A stretch of DNA of 8,078 nt from Cytophagales bacterium (GTDB taxonomy: Bacteria > Bacteroidota > Bacteroidia > Cytophagales > ES-bin-26), in NCBI GenBank assembly GCA_014379925.1, contig JACMKY010000590.1, positions 1 to 8,078 of the forward strand. Reading direction: 5' to 3'. The notes beneath the pieces are model-generated. The model saw only the letters and a program-made list of their open reading frames with translations, was not told where the DNA came from and did no database searches. Position numbers and translations under genes: made by a program. This document shows positions 5,543 through 8,078 of the stretch, in pieces. Numbering within the stretch: the stretch's first letter is position 1; every line of letters begins with the position of its first letter.

Positions 5543-5581
5543 AACGAAAATCCTCCGGAGGGCCTCCGGAGGATTTTCGTT
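5543..5581. terminator. 39-bp inverted repeat, bidirectional terminator-like
   Basis: Arms of 19 bases pair perfectly about a single central G at 5562. Each arm contains the ten-base palindrome CCTCCGGAGG, so two tandem copies separated by one G make up the core. The core is flanked by AAAAT on the left and ATTTT on the right, the layout of an intrinsic terminator active in both directions. No protein gene ends beside it on either strand: the two-TM gene reads away from it and the minus-strand unit to the right already ends at 5729. This is the main reason to suspect a non-coding transcript here. Confidence 0.6.
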
Positions 5582-5728
5582 GAACCGAACGGGTTTTACT
5601 CAGAAACGGCGTTTTCGGGTGTTTGGCCGAACGTCAGCGACAAGGCGTTCCCGGCCGGCTGGTCCGCCGGTGCGAATGAGAACCGGGCAGTGAATACCCA
5701 ACGGGGAACGGAAAATGCACCGATGCGC

Positions 5729-5764
5729 AAAAAAAGCCGCCCGTGTTCACTCGGGCGGAAAAAA
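5729..5764 (-). terminator. Strong intrinsic terminator of the protease / small-protein unit
   Basis: On the minus strand CCGCCCG (5758-5752) and CGGGCGG (5743-5737) form a seven-bp GC stem with an eight-base loop, followed by one C and a run of seven T (5735-5729). Six bases of T also precede the stem, which extends the pairing. It lies about 70 bp after the stop of the 57-residue gene and fits as the end of that transcript. Confidence 0.85.
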
Positions 5765-5771
5765 GTACGGA

Positions 5772-5789
5772 TGGTTGCCCGGGCAACCA
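5772..5789. repeat. 18-bp perfect palindrome
   Basis: TGGTTGCCC directly abuts its reverse complement GGGCAACCA with no spacer. A second perfect palindrome, TTTGATCAAA, lies 11 bp away at 5801-5810. Both are in the 3' untranslated stretch between the 57-residue gene and its terminator. As RNA the larger one would give a seven-bp stem with a CCGG loop; as DNA it has the symmetry of a dimer-binding site. No known site was recognised. Confidence 0.6.
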
Positions 5790-5832
5790 CGGAGGAAATT
5801 TTTGATCAAACCGCAGCTCCCGCGCTGACTGC

Positions 5833-6006
5833 TCAAATACTGTTGCTGCCTTTCGTTCCTTCTGACTGGTCTTCGTTGGCATTCCGGCCCTGCCGGTCGT
5901 GGTTCTTCTCGGACTCTTTCAAGTGTTCGCTTTGGCCTTTCCCCTTCGGCTTATCCGGCAGCGGGTTGGTTTGCTTGCTCTTTCCCTGGTTGTGTCCCTT
6001 GGTCAT
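5833..6006 (-). CDS. Small, highly hydrophilic protein of 57 residues
   Basis: I do not recognise this protein. Its 57 residues are nearly all polar or charged: Lys, Asn, Gln, Gly, Ser, Glu and Asp dominate, with only Leu16, Leu29, Ala43, Ile57 and the initiator Met as nonpolar non-proline residues (Pro15, Pro17 and Pro20 apart), and no Cys, Trp, Tyr, Phe or Val. It should be disordered. Support for a real gene is its codon use (AAC, AAG, CAG and GAC favoured, like its neighbours), its position 153 bp after the S8 protease on the same strand, and a strong terminator about 70 bp past its stop. The composition recalls small stress or desiccation proteins, but that is only an analogy. ATG 6006 was chosen; a longer frame starting at 6120 would run through a strong hairpin and read as unlikely sequence. 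No Shine-Dalgarno is visible. Confidence 0.6.
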   Translation of the reverse strand: MTKGHNQGKSKQTNPLPDKPKGKGQSEHLKESEKNHDRQGRNANEDQSEGTKGSNSI

Positions 6007-6061
6007 GGTCGTGGCGTTTAGCTGAAAGCACGTCCTACGCGACTGGCCGGAAATGGTTTCG

Positions 6062-6098
6062 GGACGGTTGACTCCCGCCGGGAAAAGGAAAACCGTCC
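6062..6098. other. Stem-loop between the protease and small-protein genes
   Basis: GGACGGTT (6062-6069) and AACCGTCC (6091-6098) are perfect eight-base arms, with a nested TCCC-GCC-GGGA hairpin at 6073-6083. It lies in the leader of the 57-residue gene. It may tune processing or translation; no T-run accompanies it. Confidence 0.4.
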
Positions 6099-6102
6099 GC
6101 AC

Positions 6103-6135
6103 TTTCGCGGACAGCCGCAAGCGGCTTCCGCGAAA
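6103..6135 (-). terminator. Long hairpin after the S8 protease gene
   Basis: TTTCGCGGA (6103-6111) pairs with TCCGCGAAA (6127-6135), and inside AGCCGC (6113-6118) pairs with GCGGCT (6121-6126). The result is a stem of about 14 bp with one bulged base and a four-base CAAG loop, 25 bp past the protease stop. On the minus strand it is followed by GTGCGG rather than T's, so it may stabilise the 3' end or cause partial termination rather than act as a classic terminator. Confidence 0.45.
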
Positions 6136-6159
6136 ATCGTTCGAATGCCGCCCCCTCGC

Positions 6160-7848
6160 TTACCGGGCGGGCGCCAACTGGCGACCCGAAAGTTCCTCGG
6201 CCCTCCGCACGGCCTCGTAGGCGTTGACCACGCCGCCCGTCTTGCTCAATTCCCCGAAGGCAATCGTACTTTCCTGCCCGGCTTCCTCCTCGCCCGGTTT
6301 GTTCACCCGTACCTCCCGGCGTTTGACGGTGGACTGCACGAGTACTTCCCGGATTTGCTCCGCCGAGAGGTTGGGGAAGTACGACATCAGCAGGGCGGCC
6401 ACGCCGGAAGTGACGGGCGCGGCCATGCTGGTGCCGCTGTTGTCTTTGTAACCTTGGTTGGGCATGGTAGAATGCACGTCCACACCGGGCGCGAAAAGGT
6501 CCACCGTGTTCTTGCCGTAATTGGAAAAGTCAGCCGCCAGGTCGGTGCTGTCCTTCCAGGAGGCAGCCCCCACCTCGATCCAGTTCTTGAGGGCCCGGCT
6601 GGTGCTGCCGAATTTGACGGTGGGGAAGTTGCTGGCCGTATCGATGTTTTCCCCGTCGTTGCCGGCGGCGTGAACCAGCAGCACGCCCTTCGAGGTGGCG
6701 TAATTAACGGCCGCATCCACCAACTCCTTGTTGGGCGAATAGTCCTTCCCAAAACTCATATTGATGATTCGGGCTCCGTTGTCCACGGCGTAATAGATGG
6801 CATTGGCCACGTCCTTGTCGCGTTCGTCCCCGTTGGGTACCGCCCGCACGGCCATAATGCGCACGTTGTCGGCCACCCCCCGGATGCCGAGCGCGTTGGT
6901 CCGGTCGGCGGCGATGATGCCCGCTACGTGCGTGCCGTGCGAGGCGTCCGGCCCGGTCACGTCGTTGTTGCCGTAGTATTTTTCCTTGAGGTTGGCCGGG
7001 TTATCGCCCACGATGCCGCGCGGATCAAACGCCAGGTTGTAACCGTATTTCAATCCCTTGTCGAAGTATTCCTCAGTTTCCTTCAGGGATGCTTCGGTCA
7101 TGTCGTTGGCCAGGGCGTACAGCAGGACCGACTGCGCGCGCTTGGTCTTTTCATCGGTCGCCCGCAAGGCCGCTATCTCGTCGGCGACGAGCGTGTCCTT
7201 GCCCAGGGCCGACTTGATCACCTCCCTGGCTTCTTCGTACACGGTCTTGAACGCACTGAAGCTGGTGGTCTGCTCCTGCAACTCCCGTACTTTCGTTTCC
7301 ACCGTTGCCTTCACCTTCCGAAAATGGCCGTACTCGGCTTGTTCCTTCTTCTTCACCTTTGCCGGGACCACGCCTTCGTACTTCTTCCGGAGCCGCCCGT
7401 ATTCGCGCGTCACTTCGTAGGTGTCCTGGTCTACGTTCCGGCCGTCTTTGCCCCCGATGAAATTCCAGCCGTGCACGTCGTCCACGTAACCATTCTTGTC
7501 GTCGTCCACGCCGTTGCCCGCCACCTCGTCCTCGTTCACCCACATGCGCGATTTGAGGTCTTCGTGCTCCTCATCCACGCCCCCGTCGATGACGGCGACC
7601 ACCACCGTCTTGGACGGGCGGTCCTTGAGGAGTTGGTACGCTTTTTCGGTACTCACGCCCGGCACCTGATTTTCCGACCGGTCCAGGTTGAACCAGTTGG
7701 CCGGCGCTTTTTTGGTGGGGTTTCCCCGGAGGGAGTCTTCCGACGCGGATGGAGGGAGTTGGGCAACAACGAGGCTGACCGGAGCAAGGTGCACCGTGAT
7801 CAGGAAGCCGGCCATTCCGATGCGCAGGGTGCTCGGATTAAATCTCAT
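6160..7848 (-). CDS. S8 family (subtilisin-like) secreted serine protease
   Basis: This 562-residue protein carries the full subtilase catalytic set: Asp88 in VVVAVIDGGVD, His304 in SHGTHVAG, oxyanion Asn397 in HAAGND and Ser474 in SGTSMAAP. A signal peptide covers about residues 1-30 (MRFNPSTLRIG, a hydrophobic stretch, then VVAQ). After the Asp motif comes an acidic loop, NGVDDDKNGYVDDVHGW (about 112-128), common in bacterial subtilases and probably metal-binding. Then a charged, mostly helical insertion of roughly 160 residues (about 129-287) separates Asp from His, which in classic subtilisins are only about 32 apart. No type IX C-terminal sorting domain is visible; the protein ends shortly after the domain. 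Periplasmic or secreted location is inferred. ATG 7848 is preferred over ATG 7887 because it gives a clean signal peptide. It probably leads a unit with the 57-residue gene downstream. Confidence 0.93.
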   Translation of the reverse strand: MRFNPSTLRIGMAGFLITVHLAPVSLVVAQLPPSASEDSLRGNPTKKAPANWFNLDRSENQVPGVSTEKAYQLLKDRPSKTVVVAVIDGGVDEEHEDLKSRMWVNEDEVAGNGVDDDKNGYVDDVHGWNFIGGKDGRNVDQDTYEVTREYGRLRKKYEGVVPAKVKKKEQAEYGHFRKVKATVETKVRELQEQTTSFSAFKTVYEEAREVIKSALGKDTLVADEIAALRATDEKTKRAQSVLLYALANDMTEASLKETEEYFDKGLKYGYNLAFDPRGIVGDNPANLKEKYYGNNDVTGPDASHGTHVAGIIAADRTNALGIRGVADNVRIMAVRAVPNGDERDKDVANAIYYAVDNGARIINMSFGKDYSPNKELVDAAVNYATSKGVLLVHAAGNDGENIDTASNFPTVKFGSTSRALKNWIEVGAASWKDSTDLAADFSNYGKNTVDLFAPGVDVHSTMPNQGYKDNSGTSMAAPVTSGVAALLMSYFPNLSAEQIREVLVQSTVKRREVRVNKPGEEEAGQESTIAFGELSKTGGVVNAYEAVRRAEELSGRQLAPAR

Positions 7849-8078
7849 GCGGTGAATGGGTTGGTTCAAATGGTGGAAAACAAGCAAAAGAACCGGAAGT
7901 TAGGAATAAAAACGCAGAACTGGTCGGAGACGCTTGGTCGGCACCGCTCCGTGAATTCCATTTTTCGACGCCCTGCTGGCTCAGTCTGCCCCGTTCTTCC
8001 GTCTCCGCGGTAGTGGAAGAGGCGATGGGAAAGAAAGTTTTTAGAAGGAGGCGGATTGCTGATCCACCGCTCAAGAGG
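7849..8078. other. Flank upstream of the S8 protease, no assigned gene
   Basis: About 230 bp to the window edge show no recognised gene. On the minus strand two frames stay open from the edge: one stops at 7866 (70 codons), the other at 7838, overlapping the protease start. Neither translates into recognisable protein; the first ends in a Phe- and Cys-rich tail, typical of noncoding DNA. An AT-rich patch at 7885-7912 may hold the protease promoter, but no consensus match was found. Confidence 0.4.

Larger units (their letters stand above)
5400..5581 (+). ncRNA. Candidate structured small RNA, about 180 nt
   Basis: No convincing protein gene lies here, yet three strong stem-loops follow one another: 5413-5443 (CAGCCGAC/GTCGGCTG), 5461-5491 (TACCATTC/GAATGGTA) and the long terminator-like hairpin 5543-5581. 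Upstream is a partial Bacteroidota promoter match at 5363-5392. A transcript starting near 5400 and ending at the last hairpin would be a compact structured RNA transcribed divergently from the two-TM gene. No known RNA family was recognised. Alternatives are that the first two hairpins are operators of the divergent gene or chance repeats; the terminator-like element is the firmest part. The start coordinate is approximate. Confidence 0.25.

Noticed and set aside
5505..5693. 62-codon plus-strand frame
   Set aside because: It reads straight through the 39-bp inverted repeat and is Arg-rich without protein character.
7858..7880. T-arm-like GGTTCAAAT suggesting a tRNA
   Set aside because: The flanking bases do not pair as a five-bp T stem and no acceptor or anticodon arm is found.
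6145..8013. 622-codon open frame antisense to the S8 protease
   Set aside because: Shadow of a high-GC3 gene. The sense strand has all subtilase catalytic motifs; the antisense translation resembles no family.
7866..8078. Open frame entering from the right edge on the minus strand (70 codons)
   Set aside because: The translation has a Phe/Cys-rich tail and no recognisable motif; too weak to call a partial gene.

Overview
The window looks like chromosomal DNA of a GC-rich member of the Bacteroidota, probably Cytophagales- or Saprospirales-like. The lineage clues are a type IX secretion 'plug' protein (DUF5103), a DUF4468 protein, a DUF1573 protein, a stand-alone HsdR-N-type protein of about 150 residues, and the near absence of Shine-Dalgarno sequences before the start codons. 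I cannot name the genus. There is no rRNA, no recognisable tRNA, no transposase and no CRISPR array.

Layout, left to right. (1) Positions 61-1155, plus strand: an HsdR-N-like PD-(D/E)XK protein, then an exported DUF1573 protein with its own intrinsic terminator. (2) Positions 1171-1563, minus strand: a small DUF423 membrane protein. (3) Positions 1564-1868: a divergent intergenic region of about 305 bp with several short inverted and direct repeats, an AT-rich island and a GC-rich leader hairpin. (4) Positions 1869-3230, plus strand: the T9SS plug-type protein, converging after 17 bp on (5) 3248-4069, minus strand: a Cas6-family CRISPR RNA endonuclease with an intact C-terminal glycine-rich loop and no other CRISPR component in view. 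(6) Positions 4369-5336, minus strand: a two-gene unit (small two-TM protein, then DUF4468 protein) closed by an intrinsic terminator at 4274-4308, so cas6 probably has its own promoter. (7) Positions 5337-5832: about 500 bp without a convincing protein gene but rich in structure: two 31-bp inverted repeats of identical geometry, a 39-bp nearly perfect inverted repeat resembling a bidirectional terminator, a strong minus-strand terminator and an 18-bp perfect palindrome. Part of it may be a small RNA. (8) Positions 5833-7848, minus strand: a secreted subtilisin-family (S8) protease with a large insertion between its catalytic Asp and His, followed by strong hairpins and a 57-residue, extremely hydrophilic protein ending at the 5729-5764 terminator. 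(9) Positions 7849-8078: flank upstream of the protease with no assignable gene.

Most genes seem to be separate transcription units rather than parts of one pathway. Four products carry likely export signals (DUF1573, plug, DUF4468, S8 protease), so envelope biology dominates. The best candidates for something undescribed are the isolated cas6 with its structured leader and the hairpin-rich 5393-5581 segment. No complete new multi-gene system can be demonstrated from this sequence.
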